Positions 36,554 through 48,231 of a stretch of 64,000 nucleotides of DNA are shown here, piece after piece. The notes beneath the pieces were generated by a model. That model searched no databases and was not told where the DNA came from. It saw only the letters and a list, made by a program, of their open reading frames with translations. The stretch spans positions 29,190,409 through 29,254,408 of the forward strand of contig NC_060065.1 of assembly GCF_020283565.1 (NCBI RefSeq). The letters are read 5' to 3'. The stretch's first letter is position 1; every line of letters begins with the position of its first letter. The translations under genes and the position numbers were made by a program. Source of the stretch: Trifolium pratense. Lineage: Eukaryota > Streptophyta > Magnoliopsida > Fabales > Fabaceae.

Positions 36554-39077
36554 ATGGCAGAGGCAACAAAGAGGTGATTGTTTCTTCATCTTTCATAATG
36601 TGGATGTCTTTTTCTTTTTTTTATTACAAGAAAAAAATGCACTTCCTTGTTGAATTGGCTTTTAGTGGAGAAGTGTCGCATATCTTCTGTGACGAACTAA
36701 TGCTTGAAAATTGTTTGAAATTCTAAAAGCAATCGAAGTCGTTCTCCTTATGTAAAAAGTTCAGTGTTATTCACTATCATGATTGAGATAGTGACAGAAT
36801 CGATGTTGTTTGGTAAAAATACAAGAGAAATGAATATCAGTGCTCTAAATTAAACATATGTTCGTTTTCTTTTACTTTAGTCGATCACATCAAATTTTGA
36901 TTATCTAGGTCTTAAAAATATTCATGAACTTTTACTTAAAGGTAATATGACATTTTCGTCATGGTTTTGAACATTTTTGTAAACCATGCACTTATTCACC
37001 TTAATGATCGCCGCGATCTCTATCCATTAATCAAGTACACATATGTATGTCTTGTGATGGTTTTCTACATAGGTATGCAGTTGTGACAGGAGCAAACAAA
37101 GGAATAGGATTTGCAGTATGCAAACAATTGGCTTCTAAAGGGATCACTGTTGTTCTTACTGCAAGAGATGAAAACAAAGGTCTTGAAGCTATTGAGAAAT
37201 TGAAACAGCTTTCTTTGCCTGGTCTTGTGGTTTTTCATCAACTTGATGTCACAGATCTTGTTAGTATAAGATCATTTGCAGATTTTATTCAGAACCAATT
37301 TGGAAAACTAGATATCTTGGTAAGAAAGATCAATTTAGACACTAAATTGAATGCATGTTTAATTTCAATTTTGAGAGAACTAAAGACTTAAAATAGTTTT
37401 GGCATGTTTGACTTTTGGATCCATCTCCTCCGAAGTGAGTGGTTCAGTTTAGAGTGTAAAATGAATAATATCGACAGTTAATTAATAAATCATAGATAGA
37501 TATTATAGTTACATCACAACAAGACATGGGATTGTTATAGGATATTATCTGGTTCATCTTGAATGACTACAAATATATGAAACTCAAAACTCTTTTTAGG
37601 TAAACAATGCTGGAATTTTTGCAGCACAAGTGGACCACGGTGAGGCTCTGGCTGCTGCCAATACAGTGGTATGATTTTTTTTCCCCAAAAGCTGAGGCAG
37701 TTTTACTTTAATAAGATTAATTACTTAAGCATGGTCCATTTAGTTCAAAATAATTATATATATGAATACATTTTAATTGAAGTTTTGTTTGATTGTATTT
37801 GTAGTCCAAGCAAAGATGGCTTTATTTTGAGAGTGATTAAAAAAGGTCTGTGATTGCAATTTGGACCGGGACACCATGGTTTTTGATGTGGGACATCTGC
37901 GGGGTGGGGGATAAAATCTCGTTCCCATCCCTTAACCTTCCTCGGGAGGACTTTCTTACCCATCCTCATTCCTGCGGAGAAAAATTCTCTGCCTTCGGAT
38001 CCCCAAACGAGGCAATCCTCACAAGAATCGCCATTTACAGATCAAAATTGACAACCCTACCATCGCCCTCCAACCCCAATCACCCCCTCACAACAGTCTC
38101 GCTCACTTTGCTCGTTCATCCCTGCCCGCTTCACACTGCATATGAGCCATACTCAACGCAAACAATAAAAGAAAACTAAAAATTGTTTCCCCCTTTTAAG
38201 AAGAAACAGATTGTTAACATGAGTCAAATTTATTACTCATGCACTGACATTTGTGTCTTCATTCATAAGAAATAAAGTTTTTTTTTTTTGGTTGTAGGCA
38301 AATGGTGGCCAGATTGATTGGAGGAAACTAATTTCTCAAAATGATGAACAAACTGAAGCAGGTATTAAAACAAACTACTTTGGAGCAAAGGAATTAACCA
38401 AAGCACTTATTCCCCTTCTCCAGCTTTCAAGCTCCCCAAAAGTTGTCAATGTTTCTTCATCCATGGGAAAGTTGGAGGTATGTAACACTTAATAACTTTT
38501 GCTAGTTTCTTTGCTAGCTTATTTGAAAACTTAACTAATGAAAACTCTTTCGTTGATACCAGTCACCATCCGAGTGGGTTTGAACTCTGAACATCTTCTT
38601 AAAACTCATGAATTGGATTTAAAGTATACGCTATTACTCTTCGCGGTCTATTAGGCAATGTGAGATAATACTTATTTTCATGCAATTTTGTTTGTAGGGA
38701 ATTCCAGATGGATGGCCTAAGCAGTACTGAGTGATGTTGAAAACCTTACAGAGGAGAAAATTGATGAAGTTTTGAATCAATATCTAAAGGATTTTAAAGA
38801 GGGTTCATTAGAAAACAAAGGTTGGCCTATTAGTGAAACGTCTACATACAATATCTCAAAAATTGCTCTAAATGCCTACACAAGGGTTGTGGCTAGAAAG
38901 TATCCATTAATATGCATCAATGCGGTTTGTCCTGGTTTTGTGAAAACGGATCTAAACTACAATATAGGTTATTTAACACCTGATGAAGGCGCTGAATCGA
39001 TCGTGAGGTTGACATTGTTACCTGATGGTAGTCCTTCTGGTCTCTTTTTCGTTAGAAAAGAAGAGAAACCATTTTGA
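36554..39077 (+). pseudogene. SDR copy 6: frameshift in exon 5
   Basis: Exons: 36554-36573, 37073-37319, 37600-37668 (69 bases, one codon longer than in the others), 38298-38477 and 38698-39077. All splice sites are normal and exons 1-4 are open. In exon 5 the paralogs read CCTAAGGAAGTACTAAGTG; here it is CCTAAGCAGTACTGAGTG, one base shorter, giving TGA at 38728-38730. The truncated product (about 183 aa) would keep the cofactor site, NNAG and Ser but lose the catalytic Tyr and Lys. The remaining exon 5 frame is open to RKEEKPF, so the lesion is recent. A sequencing error is the main alternative. Confidence 0.85.
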
Positions 39078-39416
39078 TCAAGGATCAATGGTTGGTCAAA
39101 GACGTTTATGAGTCGTGCACCTCAACTACAACCAATTTGGATATTCCTCTTTAATTATTTTTTTACTTTGTTTGTATTTTCTGTAATGTTCATCCTAAAC
39201 TGGAAGTGTTGTGAACACCACCACCATAGCTTGTGGGAGACCGGTGAAATATAAATAATTAGTCTAATTAGTTAGTTAGTATATAAATAAGGTACAAGGT
39301 GAACTCATTTTTACACTCACACTTTCATTTGTATCATTCCTATTTCAATACAAACTTGTGAAGTGTTTCTATCCTTCTCTGATATCATGATTCATGATTC
39401 TTAATAGATACATTTA
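39078..39416. other. 3' flank of SDR copy 6
   Basis: Unlike the 3' flanks of copies 2, 4 and 5, this flank reads 'gtcgtgcacctcaactacaa' and onward, so the duplication boundary lies at the end of copy 6. No gene is seen. Confidence 0.4.
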
Positions 39417-39770
39417 TGCTTAATTGCATATTTAGTTATTTATGTTTATTTTAAGTTTCAATTTCGTCTCTTACGTTTGAAAAGTTTCAGATTATTGGTC
39501 CCTTATGTTATTGAAGTCACAACGTAAGTTCATTCTTTTTGTTAAATTTTGAGTTAATTTATTCTAACTTTTTATTAAATTTTTAGTTAATTTTTTCTAA
39601 AACTTTCACATAGTACACTCCTAAAGTTATCCGCGTATGCAAATCTATTAGCCAGGTAGACAATTTAAACAAAAATTTGACTAAAATGACCAATTTGAAA
39701 CTTTCTAAACTTAAGGGACCAAATTGAAACCGAAAATAAATATAAAGGACCAAATGTATAAATTAGAAGT
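39417..39770. mobile_element. MITE with long inverted ends (about 355 bp)
   Basis: The left end CTTAATTGCATATTTAGT and the following 'tatttatgtttattttaagtttcaatttcgtc' are matched, inverted, by the right end ('gaccaaattgaaaccgaaaataaatataaaggaccaaatgtataaatta'). This is a common legume element of the 'ttaattgca...ggtccctta' type, perhaps Mutator-like. A related half copy lies at 52328-52474. Target duplications are not clear. Confidence 0.55.
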
Positions 39771-40439
39771 GACTTGAACAATAAATTTGAATATAAAAAT
39801 CAATTATAGAATTGAAAGCTATAAGTTTTAGCTTCAATAATTAATTTAGATGCAAAATCAATTTAAGAAACTAAATATGTAAAAATTAGTTCTACATTTC
39901 TTTTTTATATATATACAAAAATTAATTCTGCATCTCTAAAATCAATTTTACTTACGATAAAGTATAAGTGAACTCCTCCTAGGTCAGATTATTCGGATGA
40001 ACTCGAGTTCGTTTTCTACTGAAAATAATTCTTGATTAGATTTTTCTAACCTTGCAACCGAACTCTGGATTTACGGGACGTCTTTTATCTAAGAACCAAA
40101 GAGGGTTAATAAAAAAAAGTATAAGTGAACTCGTATTCATACACACGTTCGCAATGATGCAAATCTAAAACAACACAAACTAAATAAGACAACATATTAC
40201 ATAAGCAGTGATGTATGCAGGGAAAAAGCTTTATGACAAGAGGAATTCGATGTGTTTCCACACTTGATTCTTTGCTTGGATCCACCTTCTCTGGAACTCG
40301 GCTCCAAAGAACCAATTTAGCTCCCAAAATTTCGTAACCCTCTAAAATGGGATAAAACATGCTTATATAGTAGGCAGGCTGCAATGGTTCAATGTGTTTC
40401 ATCTTCTTCTTTTCTTCAAATGTTCATCTAGATTTTAAT
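39771..40439. other. Intergenic, with relic SDR 3' flank
   Basis: The stretch at about 40148-40232 ('aatgatgcaaatctaaaacaacacaaactaa') matches the 3' flank of SDR copies 2, 4 and 5 (near 24115, 30915 and 36035). It supports a former extra SDR copy here, of which the exon 5 relic at 41061 may be part. No gene is seen. Confidence 0.5.
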
Positions 40440-40684
40440 TTTCTACCCGTTGTGTTGCGGTCAAAACGTCGTTGCGTTGCGGAAAAACGCCGTTGCATTG
40501 CGATTTCGTTGCGGCTTTATATGTGATTTAAGTTCACACCGCAATTGCGGTCCGATGCGGTTGCGGTGCCGACCGCATCCGCAATATTGCGGCCGCAACA
40601 GGTGATGCGGTTCGTAATTTAAAACCTTAGACACATGTTGCGGATGCAACAGGTGATGCGGTTCGCAATTTAAAACCTTAGGCA
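40440..40684. mobile_element. Truncated, diverged relative of the 500-bp hAT MITE
   Basis: TGCGG-rich text and a terminus GCAATTTAAAACCTTA match the right half of the MITE family at 27730, 43711 and 48232. The left half is absent. The last 40 bases are duplicated: 'acaggtgatgcggttcg.aatttaaaacctta' occurs at about 40591-40628 and 40646-40681. Confidence 0.75.
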
Positions 40685-41060
40685 CATGTTCTATGCAGGG
40701 CACAAGCAGCCTGCTGCATGTTGCGCTTCATACCTCACATTTCACGCATTATACGCAAGTGGCAGAAGCAAAACATGGAAAAGAAACAAGCAGCTGCGTG
40801 CCACTCTTGCTTTCTCATGTTTCACGCAGGAACCAACAAGTAATATGAACAAAATAATATCCTTTATAGAGACCCACATGAATATAGCATACATGCCACT
40901 CAAAACTAAGTCCTCAAACATCAAACATACTCCTTCATTTAGGACAAGTCTCTCTTATATTCATGCAATTTCCTCTTATTTAATGCCTTAAACACCATCC
41001 AATCATCCTCTAAAATTTCTTGAATTATGTCACTTTTAGTGTGTAATAACGGAGTTATCA

Positions 41061-41240
41061 AAGTATACATCAATTTGCATCAATGCTATTTGTCCTGGCT
41101 ACATCAAATCAGATATAAATGGTAGTACAGGTTCTCTAACACCTTATGAAGGCGCCGAACCGATTGTTAGGTTGGTATTGTTACCTGATGGTAGTCCTTC
41201 TGGCCTCTTTTTCTTCATATATGAAGATAAAGCATATTGA
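41061..41240 (+). pseudogene. SDR copy 7: isolated 3' fragment of exon 5
   Basis: Sixty codons, open to a TGA at 41240, align with the end of SDR exon 5 (KYTSICINAICPGYIKSDIN..., compare KYPSICINAVCPGYVKTDIN). The preceding sequence is unrelated and no other exon is nearby. It is more diverged than copies 2-6 and ends in EDKAY instead of KEEKPF, so it derives from an older duplicate. Confidence 0.88.
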
Positions 41241-42114
41241 TGATCAAGGATTAAGTGTTGCAAGAAAATAAGAGTTTGATTATTGGAATAATATTTCTTC
41301 TTAATTAGTCTTTTTGGCATTGTTAATTGTTATGTTTTTGTAGATTCTGTTTTGGCAGATCTCCATAATACATCATTGTAATTTAAGCCTAATTTGTGAT
41401 TGGATTATGTTTTATATTTTCAATAATCTTGTTTTGATTAGTAAAATTTAGACAAATTATATCTTTAGTCATTTAACTTTATTCCAAGTAACGATTTTGT
41501 CCTTTATTAATTTTTTTACGTCAAACCCATGTCTGTCAAAAGAATCAAATAAACTGCGTAAATTAGCCAAATCTGATGGTTAGTATTTTAAGTTTTTGAA
41601 ACAAATGAGATGTCTGAAAGACAATAATTTTTTGGAAAATATTAAAATATAACGTTATTTACTTACACTTGGTTTTAAACTATGTTTAGTCTTGAAAAAT
41701 ATAGCCACATTTGGTTTTAATCCCTCTTAAGTTTTCTATGCTTTGCGACTTTAGACAAAGTCAAAATTGTTTACTTTTGGTCATTTGGTCTCTGATGACA
41801 TTTTTAAAAAAGCTGAGGTGGCAAACAACAGTCAATGAGTCAACACTTTATTCTTATCAATATCTACCTCATTATTTTAATTTTAATCTTTATTAAATAA
41901 AATTCAAATAATCATGGTTCTACGGTGTTATTCCTAAGGGTGTAATTGGATCGGCTTGAATCGGTTTTTGGTGAATTCAATGTCCGAATCAATGAATTAT
42001 TGATTGGTGTGGTTTGGTTCAATTTTTAGTATTTTTCAAAAATGAAATCGAACCAAACTAATTGGTTTGATTCGGATACTTTAACCGATTTGCAGCGCTT
42101 TGTATTCCCTACTA
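41241..42114. other. Intergenic, AT-rich
   Basis: No gene is seen. From about 41935 the 'ggtgtaattggatcggcttg' and 'gaatcggtt' text looks like the terminal region of a repeat with GGTTCGGTT-type subterminal motifs, continuing after the nested Stowaway element to about 42420. Boundaries are not defined. Confidence 0.35.
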
Positions 42115-42261
42115 CTCCCTCCGGTCATATATATAAGAAATATTTGACTTTTTAGATTCATTGTAGAATTGATGTATCCAGATAATAATATAGTCTAAAT
42201 ACATAAATTTTACAATGAACTTAAAAAATAAAATATTTCTTATATATAAGATCAGAGGGAG
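42115..42261. mobile_element. Stowaway-like MITE (147 bp)
   Basis: The ends are CTCCCTCCGGTCATATATA and, inverted, CTCCCTCTGATCTTATATA. TA flanks both sides (42113-42114 and 42262-42263), as expected for Tc1/mariner-type MITEs. The arms are complementary over about 30 bases ('ataagaaatatttgactttt' against 'aaaataaaatatttcttata'). Confidence 0.85.
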
Positions 42262-43024
42262 TATTATTTTTTATACAATATATTGGTTCAATTTTTATTT
42301 GGTTCGATTTGATTTGATTGGTTCGGTTCGGTTTTGAATTCAAACCGTAAAAATCAATTTTTTTTTTCGATTTAAATTGATTTTGGATGATCGGTTCAAT
42401 TGAATTTTTGTTATCCACTAAGCCTCTATTTATTCCTCCCACACTAAAGTTGCCTTTACTCCTCTCTAACCCAAGTGTTTGCACCGTACGTGGTAGTTCT
42501 CACATCTCTTCCTTGCAGCTCTTCCATGTTCCAGCAATTTCACCGCTACAAAGTTTCTGCATGATAGACCAGCCACCAGACCTAACGGTAATCAGTAAGC
42601 ACCATCCAACACTATGTATTCTCATCATCATCATCATCATCAATTTTGAATTTCATGTCCACTTATATATTTGTACTTCTCTTTCATAGGTAAAATTCAT
42701 ACTATGGATTTAATTAAATTTGAGGAAGCATCAAAGCAAGCTGGTAGACTTCAATTTTAACAAAGGTACATAGATTTTGGTTTCAATTTTCTGTTACTTT
42801 GATTTTAATGACCGTATATAAGCTTGTAATTTGATTTGTTTGTGTGCTGAAATTTGGTTGATCTCATTATTGTATCATGAATCAATCTGATTTATTTTCA
42901 AGTATATAATGAGGTTATTACAATAAGGCTTGCTTGCTTGTTCTTGTTGTAATAGTTGTATTTTCTAGGTTTGTGTTGCACAAATAATGTAAAGGCAGCA
43001 AATTGTGTCGTTGCTGCATCGATC
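42262..43024. other. Intergenic between MITE and palindrome
   Basis: Contains an ATC microsatellite (42625-42645) and AT-rich text. No gene could be supported. The remainder of the GGTTCGGTT-type repeat occupies the first 150 bases. Confidence 0.35.
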
Positions 43025-45441
43025 AAACCATATTGATCTCTTTGTTGCAGCATTCACCTATGGAAATTAGTAATTTCTCAGCTAAGTTTTTGCCGCGTTT
43101 TTTTTATGCACCATTGGACACTAAATGTGAACATAGTATGATTTTGGCGCGGTTTTTTTTAGTAGAAAATAAAAATGTTACTGATATATAATATAAATAG
43201 TTCATAATTATTCGATTCGGCAAAATAAATACTAGTCTTGAACAAAGTATAATTTAACAACCTAAGAAATTTATTTTTGTAACAACAACATAACAAGTAA
43301 GACACTTCAAATCTCTATAAAAGGAACGGGAAAAACACATTGACGTGGCTCCAAATAATACTAAATTCTAGACTCACATTCACCATTTTTGTAATAAGGA
43401 TCACTTCCATTTATTCTAGATGTCTTCCTTGATGTGGCTCCAAATTCAAGTCAGAAAGTATTGGGACTCTCTTTGGTAATTTCCTAACCAATCTAAATCT
43501 CACTTTGAGCAATGCTCCCCAACCGCCCCTCCCCCTCCCAATATTTTCCTCACCTGTTGTCAATATTTTCCTCACCTGTTGTTGAGTATCCACTTGGTAT
43601 GTTACTTGATCCTGATCCAACATTCAGATTGTATTAGGACCCACCATTTTTGTATTCATTATATCTTTATTAGGTTCCACAATTTCAGTCTATTTCTGTT
43701 ACGTTCCACCCAAGGTTTTAAATTGCGGTTGCGGTCGTGGATGCGGTTGCGGTTGCAGGTATTGCGATTGCGGCTAATGCGGACACTGCGATGCAATTGC
43801 AGCCGTTGCGGCGTGAAATAATTTTTTATCCGCACAAACACAGAAAAAATACTATAATTATTGTAATTCCTTATATATCTTTTACTTATAATTCTATATA
43901 AATTTTAATTCATTTTTAAGTCATCGAGACATAAGAAGACAGAAACTCTAAAATGAAAGGACATAATGGAAAAAATAAAGGTGAGATTCTCTGAATTTTT
44001 ACGAAAAGGAATATTGGATTGAACCGTTGCGGCCGTTGCAGTCAAAACTCCGTTGTGTTGCGGTGAAATGCTGTTGTGTTGCGGTTGCGTTGCGGCATCA
44101 CGTGTGATTTGAGTTCACACCGCAATTGCGGTCCGATGCGGTTGCAGTGCCTACCGCATCCGCAATATTGCGGCCGCATCAGGTGATGCGGTCCGCAATT
44201 TAAAACCTTGGTTCCACCATTTCAGTCTTCATTGCTCTTTGATTTACCGAAGTTGTGTTATGAGCGACTGTCATTGCTTTTAGATCTAATACAACAATTT
44301 TGTTGCCAGCAGTTGAATATGCTTTTGAGTTCTACAAGTTTGTTGAGTCTACCAATTTATTATCATTTTCTCTTGCATTGTCAAAACTCACTTGCAAGTC
44401 AATTTCAGAATCAATTAAATCTTCGTAACATGTACTTTGACTACAATCCCTAAGATTGTAGGCAATCTTCTTTGGTGTTGTGCCTGAAAAGTTTGGATCA
44501 TACAATATCAATTTTATCTTAAAATATTATATATGCTAGTGTAAAATATCATGTTTGTATAAGAAACATTTCCACAAACATTCATTACCATTTTGAATTG
44601 GGAATCAGATTCTCCTCATGACTATGTGATGCAGTTATTAATTTTGATTGTCTGATCAAAGTCAGTGGTAAAGATTATTTAAAATTGATGGTTAATGTAT
44701 AATATTAACTATTTTATCTCAAATTAATGGTCGAAACTTTTACTACTGCATGCGGTTGTTACAACAAATTTGAAATCCTTTCAAATTAGAGTTAAAATAT
44801 AGCAAAATTCATTGGTGTAGTTACTAAGAAACACCATCTTACTTAATGAGTTCCCCGTATAGTACTTACCCGCAACTATAAACAACATTGATGCCAGTGT
44901 GTGCACGCCTATAATTTTCTCAAAAGCTCCACATACAACAACATTCTAGCAGCTTCAACTTTTGAGTTGATTGTTATAGGATGATTCTTAGAAAGCGGGA
45001 GGTATCCATTTTGTAGACAACTCTCCAAGAATACTTTTCATTAATATAATATTGGCCCCCAAGTGACACCATTTTTTAAGTATCTTTCACAAGACTTAGT
45101 GTCAAAATTATAAATATCATGTGAATAAACAAATTAATCTTAAAAACACAAAAATAAAATCAAGTATTTGTTGCACTGATCATAAAAACATCAATGAATA
45201 CATATCAGTTTGCAATTTGGCTCACAATATGATTTTGAAACGTTTGATTACGAAATCTTTTTCATGAGCCCTTAAGCATTTCCAATGAACTACAAAATCA
45301 TATGAAAAACAAAATTCAGCCATGTCAATGGGTTATGGTTATAAAAGAATAAAAGAATTAGGAATAAGTTTCAATATAATCAGATTTTTGCTGCGAATAT
45401 CAAAACTATTTCAAATTGAGTTCGCAAATGTATAATCTGAG
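43025..45441 (-). repeat. Left arm of a large imperfect palindrome (decayed IDM1-like gene)
   Basis: Read on the minus strand this arm matches 45470-47358 read on the plus strand from loop to outer end. Without MITE copy B and its target duplication it is about 1.9 kb, the same as the right arm. On the minus strand it holds relics of exons 3 and 4 of the IDM1-like gene at 53063-55404 (44870-45330), then a downstream part absent from that gene: a block starting FSGTTPKKIAYNLRDCSQ (about 44490-44230) and a tail with SDLNLEP (about 43440). The arm matches the parent gene from its intron 2 (near 54690). Frames are broken. Confidence 0.88.
43711..44210 (+). mobile_element. 500-bp hAT MITE, copy B, in the left palindrome arm
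   Basis: Same ends and length as copy A. The target duplication is GTTCCACC (43703-43710 and 44211-44218). It is missing from the right palindrome arm, so it inserted after the palindrome formed. Confidence 0.93.
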
Positions 45442-45469
45442 TCTGATTTCAAATAGTTTTGATTTCAGG
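45442..45469. other. 28-bp loop at the palindrome centre
   Basis: The left arm ends GTATAATCTGAG and the right arm starts CTCAGATTATAC, so the unpaired spacer is only 28 bases. The loop itself (TCTGATTTCAAATAGTTTTG...) contains text resembling the arm's own 'aaaactatttcaaat' in inverse, which hints at how the foldback formed. Confidence 0.85.
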
Positions 45470-47358
45470 CTCAGATTATACATTTGCGAACTCAACTTGA
45501 AATAATTTTGATATTGTCAGCAAAAATCTGACTATATATATTGAAACTTATCACCCCAACATCTTTTTTTTTATGACGATAACCATTGACATAGTTGAAT
45601 TTTATTTTTCATATGATTTTGTAGTTCATTGGAAGTGTTTACATGCTCATGAAAAAGATTTCGTAAATCAAATATAATTAACTGTTTAGAATTATATTAG
45701 GAGCCAAATTGCAAATTGGTACGTATTCATTGTTGTTTTTATGATAAGTGCAGCAAATACTAGATTACATTTGTGTGTTTAAGATTTATTTATTCACATG
45801 ATATTTATAATTTGAACATTATGTCTTGTGATAGATACATAAAAAAATGGAGGTGTCACTTGGGGTCTAATATTATATCAATGAAAAGTATTCTTAGAGA
45901 ATTGTCTACAAAATGGATATGGACCTCCCTGTTTTTAAGAACCATGCATCCTATGGAAATCAACTAAAAAGTTGAAGCTGCTAGTATATGTTGTAGTGTA
46001 GAGCTCTTGAGAAAATTATTGGCATACACATTCAATGTTGTTTATTGTTGTAGGCAAATACTATATGGGGAACTCATAACTAAGATGATGTTTCTTAGTA
46101 ACAACACCAATGAATTTTGTTGTATTTTCACTCTAATTTCAAAGGATTCAAATTTGTTGTTACAATTAGATGGCCTAGTAAATATTTTAGGCCATTAATT
46201 TGAGATGAAAAAATTCATATTATACATTAACCAAATTAATTTTAAATAATCTCGACAACTGGTTTTGATCAGACAATTGAAATGAATAATTGCATCACAC
46301 AATTATGTAGAGAATTTGATTCAAGTTTCAAAATGGTAATGAATGTTTGTGCAAATGTTTCTAATACAAACATGATTTTTTACACCAACTTATATAATAT
46401 TTTGTCACAAATATTTTGACACATAAAATTCATATTGTATGATATACACTTTTAGGGACAACACCAAAGAAGATTGCCTACAATCTTAGGGATTGTAGTC
46501 AAAGAACATGTTACGAAGAGTTAAGTGATTTTGAAATTAACTTGCACTTGAATTTTGACAATGCAAAAAAAAATGAAAATAAATTGGTAGAGTCAACAAA
46601 TTTGCAGAACTCCAAAGCATATTCAACTGTTGGCAATGAAACTGATGTGTTAATTCTAAAAGCAATGATGATTGTCGAAACCACAACTTAGGTAGATTAA
46701 TGAGCAATGAAGACTGACATGGTGGAACCTAATACAGATCTGAAAAATACTAAAATGGTGGAACCTAATACAAATCTGAATGTTAGATCAGGATTAAATA
46801 ACATATCAAGAACTAAACAATAGTTGAGGAAAATGTTGCAGGAGGGAGCGGTGCTCAAAGTGAGATTCAAATTGGTCAAGAATCACCAAAGAGAGTCTCA
46901 AATACTCCCTGACTTGAATTTGGAGCCGTGTTAGGAAGACATCTATAATAAATGGAAGGGATCCTTAATACAAATGATGAGAATTTGGTATTATATATGC
47001 ATTGTTGTGGCTCAACTGTTTCTATGTGTAAACTCTTCCCGTGGGCCGTGGGGATTTGAAGTGTTTTACTTGTTTTATATATGTGTGTGTGTTGTTGTCA
47101 CAAAAATAAAATTTTTAGGTTGTTAAATTATACTTTGTTTGAGACTCGTGTTTATTTTGCTAAATCTAATAATTATGAACTATTTATATTATTTATCAAT
47201 AGCATTTTTATTTTCTACTAAAAAAAATAACGTGCCAAAATTATACTTTTGTTCACATTTAGTGTCTAATAGTATCTAAAAAAATGCACCAAAATATTAG
47301 CTGAGAAACTATTAATTTCCATTAGTGAATGCCGCAACAAAGAGATCAATATTGTTTG
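45470..47358 (+). repeat. Right arm of the palindrome (decayed IDM1-like gene, inverted)
   Basis: On the plus strand it carries the same order as the left arm on minus: exon-3 relic 'ttcattggaagtgtttacatgc' (about 45628), exon-4 relic beginning MEVSLGSNIISMK-like (about 45848), a GTTPKKIAYNLRDCSQ block (about 46458-46640) and an LPDLNLEP tail (about 46905-46930). Frames contain stops, for example after ISRTKQ. It ends near 47358, where 'caatattgtttgg' pairs with 'ccatattgatc' at about 43028. Confidence 0.88.
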
Positions 47359-48231
47359 GATGGGTGGATTGGGTTTAGAGAGGAAGAAGTAGATTGGGTT
47401 TAAACTTACTCCTTCTTTAGATGGGTGGATTGGGTTTAGATACAAGTTTACTCGTGACCAACATGTCATTCTTGTTTTGATTACCCAATTTATGTGGGTT
47501 GATCCGAGTCGATATGGCTGGGTTAGTTGAGTTGGTCCGACCCATCTACAATTCTAATTTTAAAGAGAAGATAAAATGATAGTTAGAAATAATATGATTT
47601 TGAAAATAATAAAAGTAGTTGTCACTTTCATTATTAGATAGAAATTAATGCAATACAATTCTTCAAACTTTAAGAATCTCCTTCACATCGTTAACAAGTA
47701 AAACAAACATAAATTTTAGAAAAGGGAAAAATACACTCACCTCTCTAAACTCTATCTATATGTAACCAACACCCCTCTATATTAGTATCACATAACATAA
47801 ACCTCCCTTTTGTTAACCACTGTAAGTTGTCGTTAAATGAAAAATAGAAATCCTTCTATTTCTACTTTAACACTTAAAATTCATACGACTAATTAATAGT
47901 GGTATTTCTTCATCTTCTCTGGTTCTTTTATCATCCTTCTCATGGTTAGTTTTTTTTTTTTTTTACAAACAAATCACTATTACATATTCAAAATCTCTAA
48001 AAACTAAAAAGGATGAATTTGCGAACAATCTCGCAGCATCCGAGTTAATAGCATAAAACGGCTTTATCTTTAAGCCTACAATTGATATGACGAAATACAA
48101 GTGACCGGAATAGTCATGCTCCCGGATCTGCAACGTTGAAGAAGCTAGAGTCATTGAATCTGTATTGGATCTTGATCGAAACAAATCTGCAAAAAAGAAC
48201 AAAACAAACACCGTACTAAGACAGGACAAAC
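47359..48231. other. Intergenic
   Basis: 'gatgggtggattgggttta' occurs twice, at about 47357 and 47419. The rest is AT-rich. A minus-strand open frame of 88 codons (47963-48229) has no recognisable domain and ends in the MITE flank, so I do not call it a gene. Confidence 0.35.

Larger units (their letters stand above)
32307..37455 (+). repeat. Recent segmental duplicate of 16262-25536
   Basis: From mid exon 2 of copy 5 through intron 2 of copy 6 the sequence follows that of copies 2 and 3 with only scattered single-base changes, for example at 35247 and 35309 versus 23330 and 23389. The CACTA element and Tourist MITE are present only in the left block, and the 800-bp hAT only in the right, so those insertions postdate the duplication. 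Confidence 0.88.

Noticed and set aside
47963..48229. 88-codon minus-strand frame
   Set aside because: No recognisable motif, no splice context, and it ends at the MITE target site; not enough to call a gene.
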